NCBI GenBank assembly: GCA_001600455.1
Contig: BCKC01000002.1
Location: forward strand, 4,292,171-4,356,170
Length of the DNA stretch: 64,000 nucleotides
Direction of reading: 5' to 3'
DNA from: Endocalyx cinctus
Lineage: Eukaryota > Ascomycota > Sordariomycetes > Amphisphaeriales > Apiosporaceae
The notes below the pieces were generated by a model. That model was not told the origin of the DNA. It worked only from the letters and a program-made list of their open reading frames with translations, and did no database searches. The translations under genes were made by a program, and so were the position numbers. Positions 11,118-24,606 of the stretch are shown here, piece after piece; the stretch's first letter is position 1; every line of letters begins with the position of its first letter.

Positions 11118-13858
11118 ATTTGAGAGTGAAAGATTGATAGATAGATGGTAGAGAGGAGGTGCAGTAGTGTCTACACTACGGTCGGTATGCAGGTAATAAA
11201 TAACACCGACGCAGCACGGCACGGATGGCGATTATTGATCTTTTTTTCGCGTCTTGTGTAATGATCAACAATAACAATAACAACAACAATAAGAAGAAAA
11301 AAAAAAAAAAAAGCCAACACCAACACCGTTGGTTCCCTTTCAAGATTATATCTTCAAATGAACATAGATATTTTTATATCATGACATGATAGGACCGTCT
11401 GACATATAAGCTTTTGATATATGGATATATGGATATATGTATAGTATATTTATTATAAGAAGATTTGAAACCAACGAGATAGAAAATTACTAGTGGTCTA
11501 TCCAATAGATATATAATGAAACATGAGAAATGATGAAACAAGGTTCAAGATGAATAAATAAAGATCTCTCCGGGGTTGTTTTGAGTAAACAGGATGATTA
11601 GTTTACGAATGATGACAGAAATATGAAGCAGGCCGCGAATATATGTGACCATGACCATGACCATGACCCCATGTTTAGTTAACCTAGCTGTCTTGTCTAT
11701 ATGTACATATAATTGACCCTTAATTCTTGTTATTTGTTTTTACTCGGTCTATTATTTCCATCACATACACGCACACACATAGGCACATGGATACACATAC
11801 ATAAACATACCCGTGGACATATATACAACACACATGTCCATACGTATAAAACGTAGGTCACTTTACCTTGTTAGTGGAGATTTATCGTACCGTACCTTTC
11901 TTGTTTTGATCATCTCGGTATAAACTTAACATATCCGTTTCTATATTCGGATTCGGGTTCTGTCACCTTTTTTTACTCTGAAACTTTAGCGCCGGCGGGA
12001 ATTGAATTTTATTGATGGGCGTTGATGTTGACGGGTGGTGATAAATTAGTAATAATTTAAGACGACGGCTTTTTACTTGTTTATACCAGATTAGGGGGTC
12101 TTGAAAATTTACACGTATCTGATTCGTTAGGAACGCGTTCTCTCTGGTCGAAATGTTGTTTATTATGTAGAAAGTATGTATGCAAGTCCAAGCGTGTGTG
12201 TGTCTTGTAGTGTAGGTGTGCGCGTGTGCTTCGAGGTGCATATGTGATGGGAAGAAGAAAAGAATTTCTTGAATAGTTTGGGTAATCGTTAATTCCAAGT
12301 AACCAACCACGTTTGAATAAAAGCTGATTCCCCCGCATAAGCTCCTGCAGTCGTCGGCGGCTACAAATCTGCAGAATGCTGTCTGGCTGTATACTACATA
12401 CGCTATGCTACCCTATACTACGCTATACTACATGCAATCTGCAGTACTGATAGAAGTGTACCCTATCCGCCCGCTTTATCGTCCCCTGTCAAAATCTATA
12501 AGATATGTAAATATACCTCGAAAATCCCTAATATACCTGGTAAAAGTTCCTAAATATAGTTACCGACCTCTGATCGTCCAGAGTCAATTCGATTTAACTC
12601 ATCTTCCTCCCCTCCTCCCCTCCCCTCCCAGCTCCCCTTTTATCCCCCCCTTGTCCCTTGTTCCTTGCAATGATCAACTGACTTTATGTACATATACTGC
12701 ATAGTATTGTCCACGGGTACCTACCCTAGCTGCCTAGGTAGATAGTATATATCATACTACGCTATTCTTCCTAAAAACTGGTCCCCTTACTAAAAATAGA
12801 ATATCGTGTGTAATCCCGTAATCCGGTACCCAGTCTGCCAGTCAGCCAGTATTCAGTATCCAGACAGCTCCGGAGTCAGTATCCAATAGTACACATATAG
12901 TTAGCATATAGTATATACACGTATACTACCCAACTATCAATGCTACGGATATCAACCGTACGTAGTGTGCATATATAACCAACCTCCGTTATATTATGAC
13001 AAGCAAATCTAGACCCGCGCTCAAGAAGACACCACAAAATTCATACCCTTCATACTGTGGTCCTCACAGTATATATTATGTTTATCACAATTCCCAATCA
13101 TCTTGCCGGCATCGTGAAACATCTCATGCATATGCAGTCTTTCATTTGCTATTGTCTTCTCCAGTTGTCACACATCACTACTAGTAATAGTAAAAAGACC
13201 GCACGTCTTGTTCTCAACTTCATCTAATAAAAAAGATATTGAGCTACACATACAAGTGACTCTCTCGTCGCTGTCCCGTGCCTTTCTCTCACCCACTTAC
13301 TCCTTGCAAAGCTTGACCTCCTGAACCCATTGCCTTGCTTCTCTTCTCTTCTCTCCTCTTCTCTTCGCTCCTCTTCTCTTTGTCTTTTCTTCTCTTCGTA
13401 CTTTCTTTCTTGTGAACAATAAGTAAAGGGACCCAAATAATTGCAAATCGTCAATCATTCAGGCCTAGTGAACCGTCAATGGAATTAATAAAGATTAGCC
13501 TCGTAATTATCAATGAGACCAGAAATTGCCCTTCTGGTACCTGAACGCCTCGCTCCTGCGCTATCGTGCCGTAATTCGTCTTTTGGTCGTCGTGTCGGTC
13601 CGAAAATTAAAAAAAAAAAAAAAAAAAAAAAATTCGGTAAAATGATTGAAACAATGAAAATGCAATAGTCATCTCTCTCCCCGCCTCTCTCTCTCTTTCT
13701 GTACGTCAGCCGTATCCTTCGATTGCGTAACACCATCATTCGCCCAGCTCGCGATCAACTAGATCCGCGTAGTGGTCAAGTGGTTCCATATCTGAAGAGC
13801 CAACCGATTGCTCCCAGTCTTTTTAGTTTGATTTTTTTTTTTTTTTTTGAATCTTTCA
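11118..13858. other. Intergenic, 2.7 kb, simple repeats only
   Basis: Promoter of the DUF7582-like gene plus the 3' flank of the ubiquitin hydrolase. It holds a CAA-rich tract near 11268-11292, three ATGACC repeats near 11645-11670, a CACACA/TACACA-rich stretch (11765-11840), polypyrimidine tracts at about 12600-12660 and 13339-13400, and a 24-base A-run at 13609-13632. Open frames here are short and not protein-like. No gene, tRNA or transposon was recognised. Confidence 0.55.
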
Positions 13859-16800
13859 TCAGTCATAGTCCACGGTAGCGGTGGTAGAGTCACTCCACAT
13901 ACCAGAACCATCTTCTTCCACCTCATCCACCGTAAGCCTATCAATTTGGTCCGTAACAACTAATTGTCATGTTAGAAATCGACATATACAATAAGAACTT
14001 CAACTTTTCCGGGACGGAATCCTTACCTGGATAGAGCTCGTTATACTGCGCCAGCAGTCCATCATTCACCTCCTCTTCCAGCTTGAAGTACGGTTCGGCC
14101 TGCTTGAGCATCCTGGTGAACGGTGCCATCGTGTCTCGAGCTACCTGAGTTGAACGAGAAATATATGTGTCGCGCAGGTACAAAAGGGAAGAGATAGCAA
14201 CTGCTCTGGCAGCTGTTGTCATCGCCCGCGACCTTTCCACTCCGGACTCGCCGTCTCCTAAGTCCGGCCATGGCCCGTACCTAAAAACTTTGTCTCGTAA
14301 GAACTTCTCTACCTCGTAGCTGACTGCGTGATCAAGATACCCAAGTAGTCCTGGTACCCAGATGTGAAGGTTTTTCAAGTTTTGCGTCTCGATTTCCTCA
14401 ATGCTTTCTCCTGTATTTCGCTGCCCTCGAAAGGACTCTTTCTCGAAATCGAAAAACGCTCTTCCTTCCGCGTTCTGAATGCTCCGACATTCCGTGTGGA
14501 TATGCATCATGAGACCGTGTACTAAGTTGACGTTGGTGCAAATTTTGCAATACTCCGATGCCCTATCTATATATGCAGACACCAGGTGGCTAGCTAATTG
14601 TCCCGTGATGCGGATATGCAGAGTCGTATAAATTTTCCGATCCATTTCCGGGCTGTAGTTCACCAAACGCCGGATGATAGCATCAGTCGAGGCTAGATTC
14701 TGGTTGAGAAGGATCAGTTTATCCACGAAGACATTCGCTTGCATCCTGCCCCAATCGTGGTGTAGGAGATTTACTTCGTGGGCTGTGAAAGGAATCGGCT
14801 CTTTTTGCATCCCTATGACGAATCGGCCTTCGGCTTGTTCAACGCACATCTCTTTGTCCTCGATGCTGACCGAGTTCATTAATATTTCAATTAACGAAAT
14901 CATGTTTTCATAGTCTGGCGGTCTTGTCGCTAACCTTCTTGACAACGCCCCCAGCAATTTGTTTATCTGGGGCCCGAGGTCAAGAGCTGGGTCGGCCATT
15001 ATAACGTGGAACAGTTTAGACAGGAAATCCTTTTCTAATAACATCGCTACCTCCTCGTTGCCGAGTTGCGCGAAGCAAACCAGGGTTCCGAAAAATTCAG
15101 GCCATGCGACGATACGAGTGTAAAATGCTTCCCACAGATATAGGAACAGGTTTGTGGCCGTTTCCAGAATAGTACCTGACCCGCCCGAACTAGTGACGAG
15201 ATCGATGCAACCGAGACCAACTCCGTATTCGTCTGGGAAGGCCTCTTTGATGTCGCAGAGAGTGTATACAAAAATTTGCCCTACTTCAAAACGGACCGTC
15301 ATGTCAGCATTTTTAAGAAGCAGCATTCGCAGCACTTCCTTGTGACGTCTAAAGTAGTCAAAGAATGCAAAAGAGCAGAAGGAACAACGTCGACAGAATT
15401 CCGAGATAAGATGTTTCATGTCGGAGAAATCGGGTAGATCTTTTGTCCTCGAAGCAACTTGGTCCAAATGTCCGACTGCCACCTGCATAGCGAGATTTTC
15501 GATTTTATGGTCTGCTGAACATTCGCCATCGCATACTGTTGATAGAAGCTTCTCAATAAATGGAACATGCGTTGGGTCGTAAAGGCAGTGTCGCGTCACG
15601 GTAGCCCAATTGTCACTCTTGACACTACTCTCGAGGTCAAATGAGAGAGGATACCGAAGTGAGTTAGATGATCCAATCGACTGTAGATCCCGCTTCTCAC
15701 GATCGAGAGAGGAACACCTTTGGTAGAACAGCATATATGCACTGTAAACTTTCTCATATGAGTTGCCTGTTTCAAATTGGGACCTGTTGTCCGGACCACC
15801 AAAGCAGGCATTCTCCATCTGCGAGGGATCCCATGAGGCGACAACCTCGTCATTGAATTCCAACCAAGATGGTACATCTTGGGCGCAAGGCCGCTCTTTG
15901 ATGAACGAATAATAATGACCGGATTCCGCTGTTCCCGAGTGTACCAGGACACCTACCAGCTCGAACATGTCAGGCTCGGCATCGCTCGAGGGATCGCTGA
16001 GATGTTCGATCGTGTACGGCTGCATGTCAATTTTATTAGGAAACGGAAAGTAGTCGTTAATTTTGCTCCGTTGCAATGTTCTCAGGTTGAAGTCAAATCT
16101 CTTGAGGTGAAAAATGAGATTGTCCGGGACGTCTTTGAGACAGGCTCGCTTGACAGCATCAACGTGGCGGTCACAAGTAGAGCATTTGTACTTATTGTCA
16201 CCCTCCATAATCTCACCGTCCACATATGCTTGAAGGCTTTCTTCTAGACCGCTCTTGCCTTTAATGTCGCACTGGATAGCCGAAAAGGGTTCAATACGTT
16301 CAGATATGTGTTCACACTCCTTCGACTTTACCTGCTGGACAAGTTGGCCACCATATATGGACCTGAGTGCTTTCTTGTCGTTGTCAGATGGGAGTTGGGA
16401 TTCCCATCTGTCGAAAAGAAGACTGTAAAATTCGTCTACGTCCATTTGGTTATGGATATCAATCGGTATTTCCTCGTACGTCATGATTTGACTTACGCAG
16501 TTGTGCGGATCTATGAAGCGACGCCTGCTATCCTGAAGATGTGCAAATAACATTTGGGTTTCGTGCATGAGCGAGGAGGTATCCTGGTCCGCGACTTCAA
16601 CATTGAGGATAAAACGGCGGAACCCAACGTTCATGAAGAGTTGCGTTAGTAAGGAATTGAGGTAACATGTGTTGGAAAGATTCCTAAGCCCGGAGTATCC
16701 ACAAGGCGATCTGATCGCATTTGACCTATCAAACGATTGAGAGAGCTCGTATTGGTAAGAGTCGCTTCCTTGGTATCTTCGAAGCGAAGTCAAGGCGTCC

Positions 16801-19800
16801 AATCTCTGTAATATGGCAGCCGACTGAGCCGCGTCATCTTTGGCCAGAAGGTAGATAATCTCATATAGCATACTCCGAGAGCCCTGGAATAGGACGGCCG
16901 GTGGTATTAGCGGACCCTCTTCGGGTTCGGGAGGAAATAAATGCTTCAAGAAGATAATGTCGGCGAATTCAGGCATAAAGGCGGGTGTCTCATTCTTTGC
17001 ACACATTTGCTTTACGCCGTGGTGTAACATTAAGATGAGGCCGTGCGCCACCATATCTGCTTTCTCTGGATAAGTAACATCTTCGGTGGCTGTATGAGAT
17101 GCCAGAAGCATTCCACACGTTTCGAGGAAACCCATCAAGTCAAGGTGCGAAGAATCTATCTCGAGGAGCTGCTTTAAGAGGGCGTATGAGAGGCTAAAGA
17201 CTTCTTCACATTTGTTGGGCTCCTTTGCTGCTTGGGGGAGAAGCTTCAACAGCATGGGCCAAAAGAGCTCTGCAAAGTCTGTAGCAAGTACTCCAGACGC
17301 ACCATGATTATAATAGCTCTTGGTGCTCATTAACTTGGCGGCTCCCTTCCTAACAAAAGGACGTTCATCCGAGAGAAGTAGTGTTTCTATGACCTGCTCG
17401 ACAGTCGCCGAGTTTCGAAATATGTCCCAGAATTGCAGACTCTTAGCACAGGACTCTAAGAGAGCGTCAAAGCAGCGGTGGACAAGGTCAAGACTATCTT
17501 TGCTGGTCTCGGTCGATAGAGCCTCTGTCAATATGACCAACAGCCATTTATGAAGCTCTCCAGTGAGTAGCTGGGATGTTGCAGCTAAGTCCATAGTTTC
17601 TATTTCATGTTAGTAATTGGAATGTATAAGTTTTCGCAGATCGGTGTTCATACCTTTCAACAACTGAACAAAGCTATTCACCAAATTGAGATTCAAAGAG
17701 AGGCGCATCTCTTGATTAGAACAGGACTTAACGATCTCCGGATCGCATATCGCGGCGACTACCCACGACATCGCTCTCACCAAGGCATCTTCTTGATCTG
17801 AAGTGGTCTTTTGACGATTCTCGGAATTTTGCACAGTAGATTGCATCATGCTGCTCTTGAGTCGCCGTGTGCTTAAATATTCCCGTAGCGCGTGTATAGA
17901 GTACAGTGCCTTGAACGGCTGCCCCGAGGGAAATATATCTTTATGAGTGGTACTTGGGTTTTCAAATGAAGCAAGAATGGAATCATCGGCTGGAAGGGAT
18001 ATCAAGAAATAGTAAATCTAGAATTCGTCAGTATTTCATACGTTTTGGTAGTAGTGGTGGTGATGGTGAGGGGCAGTTCATACCTCGCGCGCAAATTTCT
18101 CTTCCATGCTCAAGTACTCCCATAGGTCGCTGAAGTGTCCCAAAATCTCTATGTCAAGCGGCGATGCGCCTGGTTTGATACGCACAGGAGAAGATGCCAT
18201 ATTATTCTCTCTTTTAACGAGGATCATCCCATTTCGAATATCAAGCTCTTCCAACGACTTGCAGATTTCAGCGTCAGAAGGCGCTAAAGGCTGGCCTCGA
18301 TAATAAAGGCGGTAATTTTCAAAACCTGTAGCATCTCTCAAACTTGCAAGGAGAGACGCTGCACTGTTTTTTAGACCGATTTCCAGTTGCTTCACTTCTG
18401 TCTGATGGTCGCCATCAAAGGATTGATATTTCAGGTCTGCCGAGCTTCCTTCGACGGCACTTGCTGTCTGCGGCATTAGTGATCTCAAGTCTGGAGCTGC
18501 GAAATGTGACCTTGACTGCAGCGTCGTCAACAGTGTTATTAGGACGCGCAGGGATCTAGTAAAGCGTAATTCTTGTTCTTGGCGCTGATCATCACTAGGT
18601 ATGACATCCATCGCTTCAGTATCATTAGGTACTATAGAACTCTCGAAAGCCTTAAGATTTTGTGCCGCTGATTTTAATTGCCTCAAGCATCTCTGCACTA
18701 GCGCAAAATGAACCCTGCGTGCACGATATAGAGGGTACGACAATATTGACCTGCCGTCAACGTATATGTTGTTGACAAGAGTTGAGATAGCACTGTCTTC
18801 GATTGTCTCATTCGGAGCCGTCAGAATCATCTGCCACAGAAGCTCAATGCCGGATGATTTAACACTGGCTTCATCGTCTAGCACGATGCCGTTCGCGTCG
18901 TTCGCCAGTGGTGTTAAGGCTTCTCGTACGAAAGCTAGAGATCCGGGACAGTAACATGAAGCCGGAAGTTTGGGTAGATATTCCTGTAGGCAAGATTCAA
19001 GAAATGGGTTGTTAGGTCGCGACCGCCCGAGTGCCTGATTCAGATCGTCCCATGCCGCGTTTCGATCATCCTGGCAAGCAGCATCATCTCCTACGAGAAG
19101 GTTCCAAAGTTTTCGCCCCAAGTCTGAGTTGACAGCCTCACCATAATTAGTGATGACACTTGTCAAGAAGCGTCTGCGAGCTTGACCGTGCGCGCTTGCA
19201 TATACAGGGGTGAATCCAACAGCTTGGGCGGCGGTAATGGTGGACTCCAAATCTTCTATTAGAAGTCGTGGAAAATCGTGTTCGGTAATTAGAGCCTGAA
19301 GGGCGGGGTTGTTTCCCATAATGAGATGGAGTATCTGAATGCTCCCCGACGTTGTCTGAGATCTGTCTGCTATATCCTGGATACACGTCAAACATATGTT
19401 TCTCTCGTCTGCCGGGGTAACCCCAGCTCCTAGAAGCTCCCTAAACCTCGCTAGAGCAAAGGCATGAACGTCCGGATGAGCAATGATACACTGCGCGCCA
19501 TAGATTGAAGACTCTCGCACCAACCGAACGCAAAGCTCGAATAAGGCTGAAGGATATGGTCTGTAGTTTCTAGGGAGCGTCCTTGCGACATTATCGAACA
19601 AGTCACGCATAACAGATGTGTAAGACTCCACCGGCACGTTGCGTAGCTTCTCGACAAACTGAAATAGCTTGTCAGGAACGAGAAGGTGGAAAACACCCGA
19701 CATCATACGCCCTAGTGCTTCAGAGATGCGGGGATCCTGGGTAGACGTCATTGTTTGCCATAGAAGTTCCGTCTGTGCAGACGTATACGTTTGCGTAACA

Positions 19801-21744
19801 GCCAAGAAGCCGACGATATTTGAACTAGCTTGACTTATTTCAGGGTGACAGGTGGGACCCAACAAATAGTCGACAATTCCCGTGTTCATCACCACGCCTG
19901 ACATGTACTGAAGAAATGGCGAGACTGCGCTGTTGTCAAATCCATCGCGGCGCTCCTGGCAACGCTTATACAGCGTGACAAGTTCAGAATTCAACCACTC
20001 GACTGCCGAAACTCTAAGCTGCATTTGTCGGGACCGCAATAGTCGACATAACAATCGGATGCGCCACTCCTGCGGTATCGCTTCATTTGTAAGGCCCGGC
20101 GGCACTTCTGGATGTTCTTGGTGATGTAACTCCACGCGCTGGGTTATCTGCGGCTGAGAGCTTTGCAATGCCACTTTAAGGACTTCGGTCAGGTTATTCA
20201 TGATAGTAAGTCCCCAATCCGGAGTAAGATGATTGATAAATTTATTAACCACAACGTCGAGATTGTCATTAACCACGTCAAAGTATCTGACTGCCAAATC
20301 CAAATTGTCTCTCGCCCGTTCGACCGCCGCCCGGTTAAAATTAGTAGGATGCGAATGTTTCAAAAAGCTTTCGCGCATTATATTATTCACAAGAGAGGAA
20401 CTTGCAGCGAGATAATCCAACGCTTTCTTGGGGAAACGAGGCAACACGCCAGTCAGGAGTTCGGTAAAGAGAACTAATCTCATCATCGACCCGCCAGAGC
20501 TCGAGCTGGACTGGAACACGTCGAGAGGCTGGAGCGCGTCTAAGCTGCCTTCGGAGCCTTCTGGGTTGGATATGTGAGACTCATCCTTCAACGTGAGATG
20601 GGTCAGCGTCTTGAGAAATTTGGGGGAAATTAAATCAAACTCTCCCTCCTCTGATTCGGAGACTTGAGATAGCGTGCGACAATCAATGGCGAAAAGAAAC
20701 GATGTCAATTTGGCGCAATTATCCAGCATCTCAGTGGTGATGTCATTGAGCTCCCTATTTTTTGAAGCGAGTAGCCTAAAATAGAAGTGCGAGTTAGTTT
20801 TATGGAAACCCGAGATCGTGAGTTTAGAATTGAACTTACCTATATCCGACGCTATACAAAAGATCGGGCAACGTCGTCCAGAATGTGCGATTTTCTCTGC
20901 ATATCTCGATAACCATAGTATATAGTCCGACATCGGTGTAGGATATGAGTCTCTCGAGCCACCTGTGGATGGCAAGTATGACTTCGAAAGTATGCGATTG
21001 TTCTAAAATCTGATCAGAGCTATTCAAGGATGACGAAAATCTTTTAGACGAACGTTGTCGAAAGAAGTTGATTAGGCGAGTTACCGCATCGCCGTAAGAT
21101 TCCCCATCAGTATGATAGGGAAAGTCGGCCATGATAGTACTAAAGTGTATAGCCATGTTATTCAACATTATCTCCGCCTCGGAATCATCAACAGTCGAGA
21201 AGTTGATCTCGTCGTCTATATCGTCTATGGTTACAACTTCGACCTCGGGACTGTTGAGAAGGGAAGGCGACGACGAATCGTCTACGCGTATAGGAGTCTG
21301 CTTGATACCCACTTCGGTCTCTTCTACGCTGACTTTGACATCAGCCGGAAGCGAGCTGCGAGCAGGGGTAGGAGAGTCGGGCGACGACGGGGGAGGTTCG
21401 ACAATATCGATGTTACGTAAATTGAGGGTAACCTTGCTCGATAAAGGCTCCGACGGCTCTTGGGAAGGATTTGGATGTGCGGCCGGGGTGCTCGGACGAG
21501 CAGGCTCCGGAGTATCAACCTCCATAATGACGGAAGAAGAGGTATGGATGATGTCGTCTTGTATTCCCAGAGCCGGTACAGAGTCACTGGGCGAGGCTGT
21601 AAGAGACGCTGCAGCTGATGTGGAAGTTCTGCGGCGTTTGCGAGAAGAAGAGTCGCCTTCATCAAAGGGATTAGGTCGGGTTGAGCTAGGCTCGGAGGAG
21701 AGGGCACGTTCTTGCGACTCGGGGGATCTCGAATCTTGGTCCAT
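13859..21744 (-). CDS. Giant ubiquitin carboxyl-terminal hydrolase (USP family, DUF3517 type)
   Basis: Five exons (21744-20840, 20775-18084, 18017-17654, 17599-14027, 13959-13859; introns 64, 66, 54 and 67 nt) encode one protein of 2,544 aa. All junctions keep frame. The first 300 residues are disordered and acidic with a basic patch (RKRRR). The next 1,000 or so form a helical repeat-like region, with a ubiquitin-like fold suggested near LYYRGQPLAPSDAEI. The USP catalytic domain begins at GLRNLSNTCYLNSLLTQLF, where the Cys after NT is the nucleophile, and ends with SGHYYSFIKE, which carries the catalytic His. The long C-terminal part is the fungal region known as DUF3517, and the C-terminus is acidic. 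The nearest animal relatives are USP9X/USP34-type enzymes, which remove ubiquitin from proteins. The targets in fungi are not evident. A short-range annotation could wrongly split this locus into three or four genes. Confidence 0.93.
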
Positions 21745-22300
21745 CTGGCTGGTACATATGGTAAGAGTTGAAAGAGACTTGGAGGTCCAAACAACAAAGC
21801 TTGATACGCTCGCGCGAGGATACTGCTCGGCGGCTGATAGAGTCCAGTATTAGCATGTGGTTGGAAATACGGCGGGGTAGAATAATTCAACCAGAGGAAA
21901 ACGTGATTAAAAAGAAGATAAGAGAAGTAAGAAGGAAGAAAAAATAATAGAAAGAAAATAGAATAAAATAGTATAGAACTAATTCACCAAATATAAAAAA
22001 AGCGAAATTGTAATTAAAAGTGAAAAAGAAATACAATAATGGAAAAAAAAAAGGTGAAAGTTGAGAAAGAAGTTATTATGAGACAAGGCTCAAGAGTTAT
22101 TCTTGCAGCTATTAAAAAAATACGATCATTTAATTGATCAAAGGGTAGAAAAAAAAAACAGAGCTGCTGTAAGGAGATATGATGTGATAGATGGAGACAT
22201 TGGAGAAGCTCTAAAAGTAAATCAATGCTTACCAGGTAGTATCTAATAATTTTCTTAAAAAAAGAATTCGGCGTTTGTGTAGGTAACAGGGGTCAAGTAA

Positions 22301-22422
22301 GGTTGGTATGGGTTGGTATGGGTTGGTATGGGTTTGGTATGGTACTTGACGTGAATGAGCTAAAGGTGGGGGAGGGGTCTGTCTGTCTCTTTAGGTTAGA
22401 AAGGTTAGAATGGTTAGAATGG
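22301..22422 (+). repeat. Two adjacent decamer tandem repeats
   Basis: Three perfect copies of GGTTGGTATG at 22301-22330 are followed by a variant copy with one extra T. About 55 bases further on, at 22394-22422, a related decamer (GGTTAGAATG and GGTTAGAAA) is repeated three times. The two unit types share GGTT..(A/T)AATG spacing, so they may come from one ancestral repeat. Confidence 0.75.
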
Positions 22423-22429
22423 ATAGGTC

Positions 22430-23405
22430 CGTAGGCTACTAGACAGCTACAAGTATCCACCAAAGTACCTAAGTACTTAAGTAGCTACCTAGGCTGCTAG
22501 GTACCTAGGTAGGAGGTGGAACCTTACTTGGATGGATATCGTACCAGTAACCAGCCTACTGGCTGCTGCTGATGCTGCGGATGTACAGAGTATGAATTAG
22601 GCAAACCACCTATTTTATCAAAGCGTTAGGGTTAAGGTATAGGACAAAGTGGATATATCGAAAAGAGTGCTGTGAAGTCGGAAAGCCGAGATAATCCCTT
22701 GTGAATTGTATACTTCAAATGTATGTCTCGATACTTTTTTTCACGGATATGAATGACCTCAATAGATTTCGCGTCAATGTTGTTGTTGATCTTGATGATG
22801 TCACCAACAAAGGTAAGGAAGAAAGCTCCGAGGATGATTAATCCAAGAGGGTAGTGATAAATACCGTAGGTAGGATGCCAAGTACTACCTACTTACTAGG
22901 TAAGGTAACATGTATATATACTACTTAAGTAGGTATTAAGTAGGTAATATATAGCATACCGATGATCGACCTGTATATAATATTATTATGAGTTAGTGTT
23001 TTCATTCTTTTTTTTTTCTTGTTCTGTTTGACCTTAATACAGAGAATTATTTCGGTATTCATTCAATGACAAGATTATTGGTTAAGATGTGGTGTTGCTT
23101 AGATGACGAGAGGTTACTAAGAAGCCAACAACTACTGTACGTGTCTGGCATGGACGAGGAACGGTAGCGTAGACAAACAGAACATTACCTACTAAGTACA
23201 TATTCACAGACTACTAGGTAAGTCAACGATGAAAGCCGCCTATTTATATATTGAATTATTTCTGTACGGTTTACATGCATATATCTCCGCCATATTGCTT
23301 TAATACTAGCGTATCAAATACTTACCTAACCAGTTACCAGCCAGCCAGCCTGCCAGCCTAGACAGCTTAGGAGGTAGGTACCTAGTGTAGAAGTAGGTAA
23401 GTAGC
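22430..23405. repeat. Clusters of TACCTAGGTA-type motifs
   Basis: Dense short palindromic motifs built from TACCTA and TAGGTA occur at 22465-22515, 22864-22950 and 23322-23405, for example CTAGGTACCTAGGTAGGAGG. The same words recur at 57,060-57,310, 57,760-58,040 and 62,300-62,420. They are confined to gene-free DNA. Such motifs are common in Sordariomycete intergenic regions and their function is unknown. Confidence 0.6.
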
Positions 23406-23684
23406 TGGCAGAAAATGACCGGGTAGGTACTCTGTATTCCGTACTTAGTACATTATTAGGTACAACTTATAAAGTCTTTTTCTCACCTTCCAGGCTAGTA
23501 TTTTTGACAATTACCATGGCAAGACACCTGCATCCCATCACTTAATGCTCTTATGTACTATTTTACCTTAGCAGTGGCAGGTATATTAAATAGTCTCTAT
23601 ACTTATAATTATATCTGTAATTTCAAGATTCATTACAAGCTCGTTATATTGTTTTATTTTTAGCCGTTTCTAAAAGCTTCCTAT

Positions 23685-24606
23685 ATGATGAACGGGAAGA
23701 GAAAAACTGTATTTCAGCTAGACACCCCATTTTCTATGGTAACATGGTACGGAGATTTTTGCATTCCTATTCTACGACCAGGTTTTATTCTTGTGGGTTA
23801 CTAATCACGGTATTTACTAGGCCAGGTGTGAGTCTTGGAGATCAAGAAATTATCTTAGAGCTTCTTTGCACGTAAGTTGAGCAGCTTTATTCTCCTCGCC
23901 GCCGGATTTCAATAGGGTTTTGATTATAATTTATTTCCATCTTATCATTATGTTCTATTATTCGTTCTATGGACTAATTTCATAATCAAGACTGCTTGCT
24001 CCATTGGGGGCTCATCGCTCGAAACATATACAGCCTTCGAAAGGAAAACGGGATAAGAAGCGTAAACGAAAGGAATTGCGCGATGAAGATCCAATGGTTC
24101 TAACCCCACCCACGCCTGAGCTTTCATCATACCTTGATATTGGACTTACAGCCGTTACACGCTGTCTACAGAAAGTCTCATCCATAGATAGCAAGATTGT
24201 CTCTTCTGAAGAAAGTCAAGAGGCCGCAAATAGCCCAGCTCCTCGCCACTACTCTGCCATATTCGTGGCTCGCTCAGGACAGCCTAGCGTTCTTAATGGC
24301 CACCTACCACAGATGGTTGCGGTTGCCTCAAAATCTCGCCCATCCCAAAATCCCGTCAGATTAGTTGGACTGTCAAAAGCTTGCGAGGACCGCATTTCAG
24401 AATCTCTCGGTATTCCCCGCGTTTCGTGTATTGGTTTATACGACGACGCGCCTAATTCTAAGCCTTTGGTCGACTTCATACGAGATCATGTGCCCGTGGT
24501 TGAAATTGGGTGGCTTGAGGAAGCTAAGAAAGCTGTATTTTTAGAAACTAAAATCAACCCGGTCCAAGTGCCTATAGGGACTAAAAAGCAACGAAGTCAT
24601 AGCTAG
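23685..24606 (+). CDS. POP3: RNase P/MRP protein subunit Pop3
   Basis: Three exons (23685-23746, 23821-23871, 23991-24606; introns 74 and 119 nt) give 242 aa from the first of two adjacent ATGs. The N-terminus reads KRKTVFQLDTPFSMVTW, then PGVSLGDQEIILELLCTLL and APLGAHR, the conserved fungal Pop3 opening. A Lys/Arg-rich stretch is followed by PPTPELSSYLDIGL. The second half holds the L7Ae/Rpp38-like part, with LGIPRVSCIGLYDD and VPVVEIGWL. Pop3 is a protein subunit shared by RNase P (tRNA 5' processing) and RNase MRP (rRNA processing) in the nucleus. Exon 1 can only be joined in frame by using the GTACGG donor at 23747 rather than the nearby GTAACA. A 24-base A-run begins 55 bases after the stop. 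Confidence 0.85.

Larger units (their letters stand above)
21745..23684. other. Divergent intergenic region, repeat-rich
   Basis: 1.9 kb between the ubiquitin hydrolase and POP3 start codons. The first 300 bases are A/G-rich on the plus strand (a pyrimidine-rich leader for the hydrolase). Beyond that are tandem repeats and clusters of TACCTAGGTA-like motifs, listed separately. No coding sequence was recognised. Confidence 0.6.
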
